From JAQBGV01 sp032128395 (GTDB lineage: Bacteria; Planctomycetota; UBA8108; UBA1146): a DNA stretch of 64,000 bases. This document shows, piece after piece, positions 1 to 9,096 of this stretch (position 1 is the stretch's first letter; the number at the start of each line of letters is the position of its first letter). The stretch is from contig JAQBGV010000046.1 in assembly GCA_032128395.1 (NCBI GenBank), positions 1 to 64,000 of the forward strand, written 5' to 3'. The notes beneath the pieces are model-generated. The model ran no database searches. It was not told where the DNA came from and worked only from the letters and a program-made list of their open reading frames with translations. A program made the translations under genes and the position numbers.

Positions 1-106
1 GGCAGTTTGGGGCCTCGTGGGGTCCGAGGCCGCAAGCAGCCTGCGCGCCGAAGAAGGATGAGCGAGGTCTGAGCGTGAGGGGGGGAGGAAGCGTTGGAGC
101 CGAGGG

Positions 107-631
107 CTAGACGCGTAGACGCGCTGACTGGGCGGGGGCGACGGAGCGGTGATGATCCGACACACGGTTCGACTCGCACATGTCGCGAGACGGATCACAT
201 GTATGCGATGGGATATCGGTGCGTGCGACGAGGGTAGCGGACTCGAGAATCATCCGGGACACGCGAGCCGCCCCCGGGCCGCAGCTCTCCAGATCGCGGA
301 GGGAACCCATTACCCCGGATCCTTCGAAGGGGACATCATCGCAGGGAGAATGGCTGGCGTCATCATGGGCCGCGAGCTCCCCGGCCAGAGGAGCGACTTC
401 GAGAGGCTCGACTCGACCATCGCAAGGGCAGTGCACCGACACTGGGACGTCCGATGGGCCGACCGGTACCCGATTACCAACCGACAGGGCGACGTGACCA
501 TCGCCCCCGAGGCAGATCGTGAGATCTCCGGGTGGGAGGAGCGATAGCGCCGCGAGCGCCACGAGCGCGAGTGAACTCCCGGCCCGCTCCGCAAACCGGA
601 GCGAGGTACCGCAGGGGCGCACTCTGACCAT
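107..631 (-). CDS. Small secreted His/Cys-containing protein, function unknown
   Basis: A 174-residue protein. Residues about 12-38 look like a signal peptide (charged start, then an Ala/Leu-rich stretch), followed by ICLGGDGHVAL and a Cys/His/Asp-containing segment (HCPCDG, HDDASHSPCDD). An ATG at 631 is preceded by AAGGAG nine bases upstream (plus-strand 641-646), which is a good ribosome site and the main reason to accept the gene. The layout (signal peptide, a C-x-GxDGHV element, paired Cys, low-complexity tail) recalls small secreted proteins seen beside efflux systems. I do not recognise a named family, and a metal-related role is only a guess. Overlapping plus-strand frames lack such signals and were discarded. 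Confidence 0.55.
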   Translation of the reverse strand: MVRVRPCGTSLRFAERAGSSLALVALAALSLLPPGDLTICLGGDGHVALSVGNRVPVGPSDVPVSVHCPCDGRVEPLEVAPLAGELAAHDDASHSPCDDVPFEGSGVMGSLRDLESCGPGAARVSRMILESATLVARTDIPSHTCDPSRDMCESNRVSDHHRSVAPAQSARLRV

Positions 632-1168
632 TCTGATTTACTCCTTCGCGGCGTGGCAGCTTCGCAGCGACAGCAAACTCGCTGGTAATTCACGTGACGA
701 TTTCGACGCTAGCACAGGGCTAGTCCCGATGCAATCTGTGGCTCCCCGGATGTATCGGCGGGGCGAGGGAGGAACTTGATCTCGCTCACGAGATCGTTCG
801 ACCGAAGGGTTGTGCCGGGTACCCGGACGCAGCGACGGTGTTCTTTCCGCGGGAGGGCACGAGGTTTCCTGGCCCGGATGTGTAGTACGGATGGAGCACC
901 ACGGCGGGTCCCTACTCGAGGCACTCGACCTCCTACGGGAGTGAGGAGCACCGAGCGAAACGGAGTGCTCGGCTCGGGTTCAGAATCGAATGGGAAGAGC
1001 CCAGGACCTCGTCATTCCGGGGCGCGGAACCGGTTCTCCTGGCGACAGACCTCCGCAGGCCTCAGAATTCGCCACTTCGGGATAGTGGACGGGCAGTCTC
1101 GAGGCCGCGGGGCTCCGCCGCGGAAAACCCGGGTCGCCCGTTGTGTCACTCGGTGTGGAGGCTCTCCC
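632..1168. other. Intergenic region between divergent genes
   Basis: About 540 bases between the leftward secreted-protein gene and rmlB. It should hold both promoters, but no convincing -35/-10 pair stands out. It contains a perfect 7-base inverted repeat GATCTCG-CTCA-CGAGATC at 778-795 and a GC-rich hairpin CCGCGG-N7-CCGCGG at 1105-1123, just upstream of rmlB. An open frame runs through it into rmlB from 776, but its translation is Arg-rich and unlike the family. Confidence 0.5.
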
Positions 1169-2248
1169 ATGCGCTCGATCCTGATCACCGGTGGCTGCGG
1201 TTTCATCGGCTCGAACTTCGTTCGCGCCGTCCGTACGGCTCTCCCCTCGGTGCGACTCGTGAATTTCGACAAGCTGACGTACGCGGGCAATCTCATGAAT
1301 CTCGCCGACCTCGACGCGGGGAGCGACACCGACGAGAAGCTCCGATTCGTGCGGGGTGACATTCTGGATGCGTCGCTGCTCGACGCTCTCTTTGCCGAAG
1401 AAGACTTCGACACCGTCGTCCACTTCGCGGCCGAGACCCACGTCGACCGCAGCATCCTCGAGCCCGGGGGGTTCGTCCGGACCAATGTGCTCGGCACTCA
1501 GACCCTCACCGATGCGGCCCGCAGGCACTGGACCGGCGGGAAGGGGAAGTGTCGGGATGGAGTTCGATTCCTCCAGGTGAGCACCGACGAAGTGTTCGGA
1601 TCGCTCGGCGAGACCGGCCGCTTCGACGAGAACACCCCCTACGATCCCCGTTCTCCCTACTCGGCGAGCAAGGCGGCGGCGGACCACCTGGTCCGAGCCG
1701 CGCACCACACCTACGGACTGCCGACCCTGATCACCCACTGCTCGAACAACTACGGCCCCTACCAGTTCCCCGAGAAGTTGGTCCCGCTGGTGATCCGGAA
1801 CGCCCGCGAGGGCCGTGAGATCCCCGTCTACGGTGACGGTCGCAACGTCCGCGACTGGCTCTTCGTCACCGACCACTGCACGGCGATCCTCGAGGTACTT
1901 GCGCGGGGAGCGATCGGTGGGACCTATTGCGTCGGCGGAAACTGTGAGAGGCAGAACCTCGAGGTGGTCGAGACGATCTGCGATCTGGTCGACGAGTTCG
2001 CTGCTCCCGGCGCGCGACCGCGCCGCGATCTGATCACTTTCGTCCCGGACCGACCGGGGCACGACCGCCGGTACGCCATCGACACCGAGAAGATCTCCAC
2101 GGAGCTGGGGTGGAGCCCCACGGTCGATTTCGACGAGGGGATCCGCCGGACCGTCGAGTGGTACTTCGCAAACGATGAGTGGGTCGAGGCGATCGCTGAC
2201 GGCAGCTATCGCAAGTTCTGCGGTCGTCTCTCCGGGAACTGCTCGTGA
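1169..2248 (+). CDS. rmlB: dTDP-glucose 4,6-dehydratase
   Basis: A 359-residue extended SDR enzyme that converts dTDP-D-glucose to dTDP-4-keto-6-deoxy-D-glucose, the second step of dTDP-L-rhamnose synthesis. The Rossmann motif GGCGFIGSN starts at residue 8. The active-site loop STDEVFG and the catalytic YSASK (Tyr164, Lys168) are present, as is the family hallmark NNYGPYQFPEKL. The frame is open from 776, but the ATG at 1169 follows GGAGG at 1157-1161 and puts the dinucleotide-binding motif at the usual place. First gene of the rml operon; its stop overlaps the rmlD start (TGATG). Confidence 0.97.
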   Translation: MRSILITGGCGFIGSNFVRAVRTALPSVRLVNFDKLTYAGNLMNLADLDAGSDTDEKLRFVRGDILDASLLDALFAEEDFDTVVHFAAETHVDRSILEPGGFVRTNVLGTQTLTDAARRHWTGGKGKCRDGVRFLQVSTDEVFGSLGETGRFDENTPYDPRSPYSASKAAADHLVRAAHHTYGLPTLITHCSNNYGPYQFPEKLVPLVIRNAREGREIPVYGDGRNVRDWLFVTDHCTAILEVLARGAIGGTYCVGGNCERQNLEVVETICDLVDEFAAPGARPRRDLITFVPDRPGHDRRYAIDTEKISTELGWSPTVDFDEGIRRTVEWYFANDEWVEAIADGSYRKFCGRLSGNCS

Positions 2249-3182
2249 TGCGCAAACGATCCCAGGTGATGGTGATCGGGAGCGCGGGGATGTTCGGGTC
2301 GGAGCTGATCCGACGCCTCCCCGACTCCGTCGAAGTGCTAGCCTTCGATCACGCTCGACTCGACATCACCGATCGAGGCTCGCTCGATCGGGCCATAGCC
2401 AAGTTGCAGCCGGAGTGGATCATCAACGCCGCGGCCTACACCGACGTCGATCGAGCCGAGTCCAAGTCCGCGCTCGCGTTCGCGGTGAACGGCACCGCGG
2501 TCGGTGATCTCGCCTGCGCGGCCAGCGCAAACGGCGCGAAGCTGATCCACATCTCGACCGACTACGTCTTCTCCGGGGAGCAGTGCGACCCCTACTCCGA
2601 AGATGACCCGACCGCCCCGATCAACGTCTACGGTGCCTCGAAGCTCGCAGGCGAACGGGCCATCGCGGAGAGCGGCCTCGAGTCGGCGTGGATCCTTCGT
2701 ACCAGCTGGCTCTACGGACCCCGCGGGGCGTGTTTTCCGCGGACGATCGCCCGTCTCGCGGTCGAACGCGAGGAGCTGACGGTGGTCGATGACCAGCGCG
2801 GAGCTCCGACTCTCACCAGCGACCTCGCGGATGCGCTGATCGCACTCGTCAGATTCGACGGAGCCCCCGCGGGAGACCCCGGGATCTACCATGTCGCTGG
2901 CCGCGGCGAGTGCACTTGGTACGATTTCGCCGTCGCGATCGTCGAGGAGTTGCGAGCGCGCGGGGCCCCGGTGACCGTGCGAGAGATCCGCCCGGTCCCC
3001 ACCTCCGCCTCTCCTCGGCCCGCTCGTCGCCCCAGCTGCTCGACCCTGTCGCTCGACAAGTTGGTGGGGGTACTCGGGGGACGAGGGATCCCTCGGCCGT
3101 GGCGAACGGCATACGCGAGTGCTCTGGCTGATGACGGGGCGATGGTCGGCAGTCGCGAAGAGCGCGTGCGGGGAGAGCGGGC

Positions 3183-3186
<4 letters not shown>
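2248..3186 (+). CDS. rmlD: dTDP-4-dehydrorhamnose reductase
   Basis: A 312-residue SDR protein for the last step of dTDP-L-rhamnose synthesis, NAD(P)H-dependent reduction of dTDP-4-keto-L-rhamnose. It has the glycine motif GSAGMFGSEL, the typical STDYVFSG segment, the catalytic YGASK and RTSWLYGP, all standard for RmlD. The ATG at 2248 overlaps the rmlB stop; a GTG one codon earlier (2245) is an equal alternative. The end overlaps rmlA by four bases (ATGA). The operon order B-D-A-C is common in bacteria. Confidence 0.95.
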
Positions 3187-4075
<889 letters not shown>

Positions 4076-4079
<4 letters not shown>

Positions 4080-4636
4080 AGGTGACCGAGACCGGGATCC
4101 CGGAAGTGCTGATCATCGAACCGAAGGTGTTCGGGGACGAGCGGGGGTACTTCTTCGAGAGCTTCCAGCGGCGGACCTTCGAACAGGCGACCGGGCTGAC
4201 CCCGGAGTTCGTCCAGGACAACCACTCGTGCTCGGCGCGAGGGGTCCTCCGAGGCCTCCACTACCAGATCGGACGCGAAGCGCAGGCGAAGTTGATCCGA
4301 GTGACGCACGGCGAGGTCTTCGATGTCGCCGTCGATGTTCGCCGCGGTTCGCCGACCTTCGGGCGCTGGGTCGGGGCCAGGCTCTCGGCGAAGAACCACT
4401 TGCAGATATGGGTCCCCGCCGGGTTCGCCCACGGTTTTCTCAACCTCACGGACGAGACCGAAGTGCTGTACAAGTCGACCGGCTTCTACGATCCGGCGAA
4501 CGAGCGCGTGATCCGCTACGACGACCCGGCGATCGGGATTCAGTGGCCGTTCGATGGCGCGCCGATCCTCTCCGAAAGGGATGCGCGGGCGCCGCTCCTC
4601 GCCGAGGCGGAGGCGTACGCCACCTCGGAGGCGTAG
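4076..4636 (+). CDS. rmlC: dTDP-4-dehydrorhamnose 3,5-epimerase
   Basis: A 186-residue cupin enzyme that epimerises C3 and C5 of dTDP-4-keto-6-deoxyglucose. Diagnostic segments are EPKVFGDERGYFFES near the start, QDNHSCSARGVLRGLHYQ with the catalytic-site His, and the glycine/proline cupin strand WVPAGFAHGFL. It completes the rml operon. The gene ends six bases before the end of the convergent capsule-type gene on the other strand, leaving no room for a separate terminator. Confidence 0.96.
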
Positions 4637-4642
4637 GTGATC

Positions 4643-6373
4643 TCAGCGCGCTTCCGCGAGGGTGGAGTTCGGCATCCAACCCGTTCGTTCCGCTGGATAG
4701 ATGAAGTCGCGACCGGAAAGGATCCCGTCGCAGATCACATCGAGTCCGGCGCTTCGACCGGACTGCAGTAGGTCGAGCCCGTCGAGACGGAGACGAAAGG
4801 GTGGGTCGCCCTGGATCGGTTCGAAGAACTCGAGCGGAATCATGCGGCGGAAGAAGAAGTGGTAGGCGTACCGCCGCGCGCGATCTCGCCCCTCGGGGGA
4901 GAGCGGGGAGAGTGGGAGCCGCGCGAGCAGCTCGGCGTACTCGGTCGCGCTCGATGCATCGAGGGTGATCCCCTTCTGCCGCACCCAGGCCTCTCCGGCC
5001 ACGATCACGGGGAGGCCGCGGGCGACCAGCTCCACTCCGGTCTTGGTCCCGTAGATCAGGGCGGCGTTGCATCGATCGAGGAGGGCGTAGGTGCTGATCG
5101 GGCTCCCCGGAGGCACGACGAACACGTTCGCAGGGAGTTGCGGGAATTCGCGGGAGAGCTCATCGACCACCCGCTGGCGCGAGGGAATCGTCCCTCGGAT
5201 CTCCGCCGGATGGACCCGGATCACCAGCTGGAGGTCGGGTCGCTCCCCGAAGGCGCGCACGGTCGTGAAGAGCCAGTCCCGCATACTCTCGAACGCGCTC
5301 GCGGGGTAGTGGAGCTGCGCATCCCAGATCACATTGGTCAGGAGTCCGATCACGGGGAGGTCCGGACGCAAGCCGATCGTGCCCGCGATGTGCTGCCACT
5401 CCTCGCGCGGGCTCTCGTGGAACCAGATCCAGTCCTGCGTCCCCTGTCGCCGACTCTCCAGGTATTCCATCAACTCGGTCTCGTGGCGGGGGGTCCAAGA
5501 CATCTGCTCCCAACTCGACGTGGGTTCCGAGAGCATGGTGTGGTGGTAGGAGTCGTCGTGACTGAAGATGAAGGCGTGCTTGCGGTACGCCGGGTTCCAG
5601 CTGACCACCCGGACCCCCCGCGCCCGCGCGACCGAAGCGATGACCCCCTGCGGCACGTAGATCGCGTGGTGCAGGACGACGCACGAATAGTCGTTCTCAT
5701 CGAGGAGTCGGGCGGCGGCGCGAGCGGTCAGGAGCGCCGCCTCGAGGTACCGGCGAAGGATCGCCTCTCCGCTCGGCTCTCCTTCGAGATCGCCGCGGGC
5801 GAAGAACCGGAGCGCCCCGGCGACGGCGTGCTCGCCCACGGAGATTTCGCCGTCGCGAAACGCGGGGATCTGTTCCCGAGGCACCGTGCGCGCGAGCTCG
5901 GCGCACTCCATTCGATCGGCGTCGGTGAGGTGCGCACTGTAACGATGGACCGCGATCCGCAGGCCTTCGAAGAACTGCAACGCGGTTCCAGAGCATCCGC
6001 GACAGAGTTCCGATCGCGGACCTCGCTCGGCGAACCGTTCCGCGCTCGAGAAGTGGCGAAGCTCGCAGATCTGGCAAGCGGGGAGCACGGAATCGCAGAG
6101 CAGTGCATCCACTCGGGCACCCCGCAGGGACAGGGCGACCGCGAGGACGCTGTCGAGGGTGGCGCCGGCCCAGTATCCCCCGAGACTGGTGGCGAGGAGG
6201 ACGCGCGGGGGACCGGAGCCCGGGGGAGTCGCCTGGGCCGCCCGTACCGTCTCGTGCCAGCGGGGGAGATCCGCGCCGAGTAACCGCGACCAGTCGGGAT
6301 ACGCGACCGTCTTCCGGCGGAACCACCGCACGCAGCGCCTCAGGAGGCGGCTTCTCTTCAGTCTTTCCCGCAA
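4643..6373 (-). CDS. Capsule polysaccharide synthesis-type glycosyltransferase (PF05159-like), paralog 1
   Basis: A 576-residue cytosolic protein. The C-terminal half has IYGTKTGVELVARGLPVIV followed by AGEAW and a downstream Lys-Gly. This resembles the donor-binding region of the KpsC/KpsS and CDP-glycerol transferase superfamily (GT-B fold). The N-terminal half carries Cys pairs (CQIC near residue 105 and CRGC near 130). A clear paralog lies at 17091-18812, sharing HHxIYVPQG and the SHxDxYHHTML block. The start used is a TTG at 6373, giving the same N-terminal length as the paralog; a GTG at 6331 with TGAGG upstream is the alternative. It is transcribed away from the sugar cassette. KpsC/S enzymes build a Kdo linker for ABC-exported capsules. 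A similar role here is inference. Confidence 0.75.
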   Translation of the reverse strand: MRERLKRSRLLRRCVRWFRRKTVAYPDWSRLLGADLPRWHETVRAAQATPPGSGPPRVLLATSLGGYWAGATLDSVLAVALSLRGARVDALLCDSVLPACQICELRHFSSAERFAERGPRSELCRGCSGTALQFFEGLRIAVHRYSAHLTDADRMECAELARTVPREQIPAFRDGEISVGEHAVAGALRFFARGDLEGEPSGEAILRRYLEAALLTARAAARLLDENDYSCVVLHHAIYVPQGVIASVARARGVRVVSWNPAYRKHAFIFSHDDSYHHTMLSEPTSSWEQMSWTPRHETELMEYLESRRQGTQDWIWFHESPREEWQHIAGTIGLRPDLPVIGLLTNVIWDAQLHYPASAFESMRDWLFTTVRAFGERPDLQLVIRVHPAEIRGTIPSRQRVVDELSREFPQLPANVFVVPPGSPISTYALLDRCNAALIYGTKTGVELVARGLPVIVAGEAWVRQKGITLDASSATEYAELLARLPLSPLSPEGRDRARRYAYHFFFRRMIPLEFFEPIQGDPPFRLRLDGLDLLQSGRSAGLDVICDGILSGRDFIYPAERTGWMPNSTLAEAR

Positions 6374-6509
6374 GGTCTTCTACTTCCGGGCGCAACGGAG
6401 CAAATGGACGCCGAGCGTGGCGAATCGGGTCGCAGGGGCGACGCGCCCGGCAGCTCGGAGGGGAGTACACAGTGCCACCGAATGCGCCAAGTTTCGAGTG
6501 ACAAAGTGC

Positions 6510-6539
6510 TTGACGCACCGGGGGAACCCCGGGTCTAGT
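6510..6539 (+). promoter_or_regulatory. Candidate sigma70-type promoter with an inverted repeat in the spacer
   Basis: TTGACG at 6510-6515 and TCTAGT at 6534-6539, separated by 18 bases. The spacer contains a perfect hairpin CCGGGG-GAA-CCCCGG at 6518-6532, placed where a repressor or activator could bind. It points towards the SDR gene, about 240 bases ahead. Pattern match only. Confidence 0.3.
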
Positions 6540-6662
6540 GAGGCGCGTACGGCGCTTTTCACAGGTCGGGCCGCCCTAGCTAGACCTACTCTCGCGCTCT
6601 CACGACACGGTCCATCATCGGCGAGTATCGGTGGAGTCTGGGCCGAAACGCTCCGCAGCGTA

Positions 6663-6734
6663 CTGCGTCGCTGAAAAGCACTGCGTCGCTGAGAAGAACG
6701 GCGTCGCCGAGAAGAGCGGCGTCGCCGAGAAAAA
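6663..6734. repeat. Four 18-bp tandem repeats
   Basis: Four head-to-tail units starting at 6663, 6681, 6699 and 6717, of the form (C)(T/G)GCGTCG(C)(T/C)GA(A/G)AA(G/A)-- with a few substitutions between copies. Units 1 and 2 share CTGCGTCGCTGA; units 3 and 4 share CGGCGTCGCCGAGAA. Eighteen bases is six codons, but I see no credible gene reading through them. They lie 50-120 bases upstream of the SDR gene and may be slipped-strand repeats or binding sites. Confidence 0.8.
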
Positions 6735-6782
6735 TCGCGGCGCTCTTCGGTCCCGACAGATGCGAACACGGTGAGGACGGCT

Positions 6783-7589
6783 GTGCATCTCTTCCGCCTC
6801 GACGATCGGATCGCCGTCGTGACCGGGGGGTGTGGTCAGCTGGGGTCGATCTGGGTCGGCGCTCTGCTCGAGGCAGGCGCCCGAGTGGCCGCTCTCGATC
6901 TTCCCGGCGTCGAACCCTCCCCGGCTCTCGTCGATCTCTTCGAGCGCCATCCCGACCGATGTCGGCTCCTCGCCGCCGATGTGACCGAGCGCGCATCCCT
7001 CGAGAAGGCCCGTGACGCGGTCGAGGCGGAGTTCGGACCGGTGTCCGTCCTCGTGAACAATGCCGGGATCGACCAGCCACCGAGCGGCCGGGTCGCCAGC
7101 TGCCTCCTCGAAGAGATTCCCGAGGAGGTCTGCGGGCAGATCCTCCACGTGAATCTGGTCGGGCTCTTCCTGACCACGCAGGTGTTCCTCCCTTCCCTCA
7201 GGCGAGCGGGCGAGGCTTCGATCATCAACCTCGGATCGCTCTACGGCGAAGTGTCTCCCGATCCGCGCTTCTACACCCACCTTCCCGTCGATCCGCCGTT
7301 CCTCAAGCCGCCGATGTACGGCGCCTCGAAGGCGGGTGTCGCGGCGCTGACCCGGTACCTCGCGGCTCACCTCGCGCCCGAAGGAATTCGGGTAAACTCG
7401 CTCGTCCCCGGAGGAGTCTTGGCGAATCAGGACGACGAATTCCGCCGGAAGTTCTGTGACCGGGTCCCCCTCGGTCGGATGGCCACGGCAGAGGATCTCG
7501 AGGGGCCGCTGCTCTTCCTCGCGAGCCGCGCGTCCAGCTACATGACGGGACAGAGCTTGCTCGTGGATGGAGGCTACACCGCATGGTGA
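6783..7589 (+). CDS. SDR-family NAD(P)-dependent oxidoreductase (sugar-modifying, ulosonate cassette)
   Basis: A 268-residue classical short-chain dehydrogenase. It has the cofactor motif TGGCGQLG near residue 16, VLVNNAGID, catalytic YGASK (Tyr179, Lys183) and the C-terminal GQSLLVDGGYTAW typical of the FabG-like group. The start is GTG 6783, preceded by GTGAGG; the GTG at 6771 would add four residues. It opens the cassette and overlaps the aldehyde dehydrogenase start by seven bases. In legionaminic-type sugar loci, SDR enzymes such as PtmA act on sugar precursors. Placement here suggests a similar keto/alcohol conversion, but the substrate cannot be read from sequence. Confidence 0.88.
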   Translation: MHLFRLDDRIAVVTGGCGQLGSIWVGALLEAGARVAALDLPGVEPSPALVDLFERHPDRCRLLAADVTERASLEKARDAVEAEFGPVSVLVNNAGIDQPPSGRVASCLLEEIPEEVCGQILHVNLVGLFLTTQVFLPSLRRAGEASIINLGSLYGEVSPDPRFYTHLPVDPPFLKPPMYGASKAGVAALTRYLAAHLAPEGIRVNSLVPGGVLANQDDEFRRKFCDRVPLGRMATAEDLEGPLLFLASRASSYMTGQSLLVDGGYTAW

Positions 7590-9046
7590 AGACGATCGGC
7601 AACTGGATCGACAACGGCGAGGTCGACGCCGCGACCGGGCGATGGGTCGACAAGTTCGATCCGGCCACGGGAGAGGTCCAGAGCCGACTCGCTCGCTCGG
7701 ATCGCGATGACGTCGCTCGAGCGGTGGCCGCGGCGGAGCGTGCCTTCGACGGCTGGTCCCGGACCACACCGGTCGCGCGCGGCGAGATTCTTCGCCGGGT
7801 CGCCCAGGGGATGGAACGCCATCGCGAAGAGATCGCCAGCACGGTGGCCCGGGAGACCGGGAAGTCGTTTCGCGACGCGCTCGGCGAGACCGGGGCAGCC
7901 ATCGAAATGGGTTACTTCGTCGCGGGGGAAGGCCGACGCTTCTACGGAAAGACGACGACCAGCGCGACCCCGGGGAAGTTCGCTCTGGTCCGCCGGCAAC
8001 CGGTCGGTTGCGCGGCTCTCATCATCGCCGCCAACACGCCGATCGCGAACGTCGCGTGGAAGGCGTTTCCTGCGCTGCTCTGCGGGAACACGGCGGTGAT
8101 GAAGGCCTCCGAGGACACGCCCGAGACCGCCCTGCTCTTCGCCCGGATCTGCCGCGAATCGAACGTACCGGACGGCGTGTTCAATGTGGTCCAGGGTCTC
8201 GGCGAAGAGGCCGGGGCCCCACTGGTCGAGCACTCTTCGATCGATCTCGTCAGCTTCACCGGCTCATGTGCCGTGGGGCGGTGGATCGCGGAGACCGCGG
8301 GGAAGCGACTCGCCAAGGTGTGCACCGAGCTCGGTGGCAAGAACCCCCTGGTCGTCTGCGACGATGCGGGTCTCGACCGCGCGGTCGAAGGGGCGGTCCT
8401 CGGGGCCTTCTCGAACGCGGGTCAGCGGTGCGCTTCGGCGAGCCGCATCGTCGTCTTCGAGAAGATCTACGACTCGTTCCTCGAGCGCTTCGTGGCGGCG
8501 AGTTCTCGGCTTCGACTCGGACCCTCCGACGACGATGATCTCGGCCCTGTCATCAACGAACCGCAGCTCACGGGCATGTTGCGTGCGGTCGAGAACGCAG
8601 TGGCCGAGGGAGCGCAGATCGCTCTGGGGGGCGGGCGCCTCGACGACCCGCAGCGCGCGAGCGGCTATTACATGTCGCCGACCATCCTCACCGGCGTGAA
8701 CCCCGAGGCCAAGATCTCGCGCGAGGAATTGTTCGGTCCGATCACCTGCGTGTACCGGGTGCGGGGGTTCGAGGAGGCTCTGCAGCTCTGCAACGACTCC
8801 CCGTTCGGGCTCACGTCCGCGATCTACACACAAGATGTCGATCGTGCCCTCGTGTTCATCGAGCGGAGTCGCGCCGGGGTCGCGGTCGTGAACGGCTCCA
8901 CGTACGGGAGTGAGCCTCACCTGCCCTTCGGAGGGTTGCGGAGTTCCGGCAATGGCACGCGCGAGGCGGGCAGCGAGGCCCTCGACGTGTACTCGGAGCT
9001 GCAGACGGTCTACATCAACTCCGATTTCGATCGCGCGCGGAAGTAG
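7583..9046 (+). CDS. NAD(P)-dependent aldehyde dehydrogenase
   Basis: A 487-residue member of the aldehyde dehydrogenase superfamily, full length. Catalytic residues are visible: Glu249 in ELGGKNP and Cys283 in GQRCAS, with the fold elements FTGSCAVG and PFGGLRSSG. It oxidises an aldehyde to the acid (or acts as a semialdehyde dehydrogenase). The ATG at 7583 overlaps the SDR end, so the two are translationally coupled. Aldehyde dehydrogenases are not part of the known sialic, legionaminic or pseudaminic acid pathways, which makes its position between an SDR and a NeuB-like synthase informative. Substrate unknown. Confidence 0.92.
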   Translation: MVKTIGNWIDNGEVDAATGRWVDKFDPATGEVQSRLARSDRDDVARAVAAAERAFDGWSRTTPVARGEILRRVAQGMERHREEIASTVARETGKSFRDALGETGAAIEMGYFVAGEGRRFYGKTTTSATPGKFALVRRQPVGCAALIIAANTPIANVAWKAFPALLCGNTAVMKASEDTPETALLFARICRESNVPDGVFNVVQGLGEEAGAPLVEHSSIDLVSFTGSCAVGRWIAETAGKRLAKVCTELGGKNPLVVCDDAGLDRAVEGAVLGAFSNAGQRCASASRIVVFEKIYDSFLERFVAASSRLRLGPSDDDDLGPVINEPQLTGMLRAVENAVAEGAQIALGGGRLDDPQRASGYYMSPTILTGVNPEAKISREELFGPITCVYRVRGFEEALQLCNDSPFGLTSAIYTQDVDRALVFIERSRAGVAVVNGSTYGSEPHLPFGGLRSSGNGTREAGSEALDVYSELQTVYINSDFDRARK

Positions 9047-9096
9047 TTGAGAACGACCACCATGATGGGGCGACTGAGCCGACTAGGCTGGGGAGA

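Larger units (their letters stand above)
6374..6782. other. Intergenic region upstream of the ulosonate cassette
   Basis: About 400 bases between divergent genes. It holds a candidate rightward promoter at 6510-6539 with a hairpin in its spacer, and four 18-base tandem repeats at 6663-6734. The repeats are open in all minus-strand frames and so create spurious ORFs. A GTG at 6771 could start the next gene, but the GTG at 6783 has the better ribosome site. Confidence 0.5.

Noticed and set aside
1105..1123. Terminator upstream of rmlB
   Set aside because: A GC-rich hairpin followed by A residues rather than T residues; no gene on the plus strand ends before it.
776..1168. N-terminal extension of rmlB by 131 residues
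   Set aside because: The extension is Arg/Ser-rich noise, while ATG 1169 has a ribosome site and starts exactly at the family N-terminus.
4859..6283. 474-codon plus-strand frame opposite capsule-type paralog 1
   Set aside because: The minus-strand protein has a full paralog at 17091-18812; the plus-strand frame has no features.
6663..6734. CRISPR array
   Set aside because: Units are 18 bases, directly adjacent with no spacers, and no cas genes are present.
6615..7769. 384-codon minus-strand frame reading through the 18-bp repeats as FSATP repeats
   Set aside because: It is antisense to the SDR and aldehyde dehydrogenase genes. The repeats are open in several frames simply because 18 is a multiple of three.
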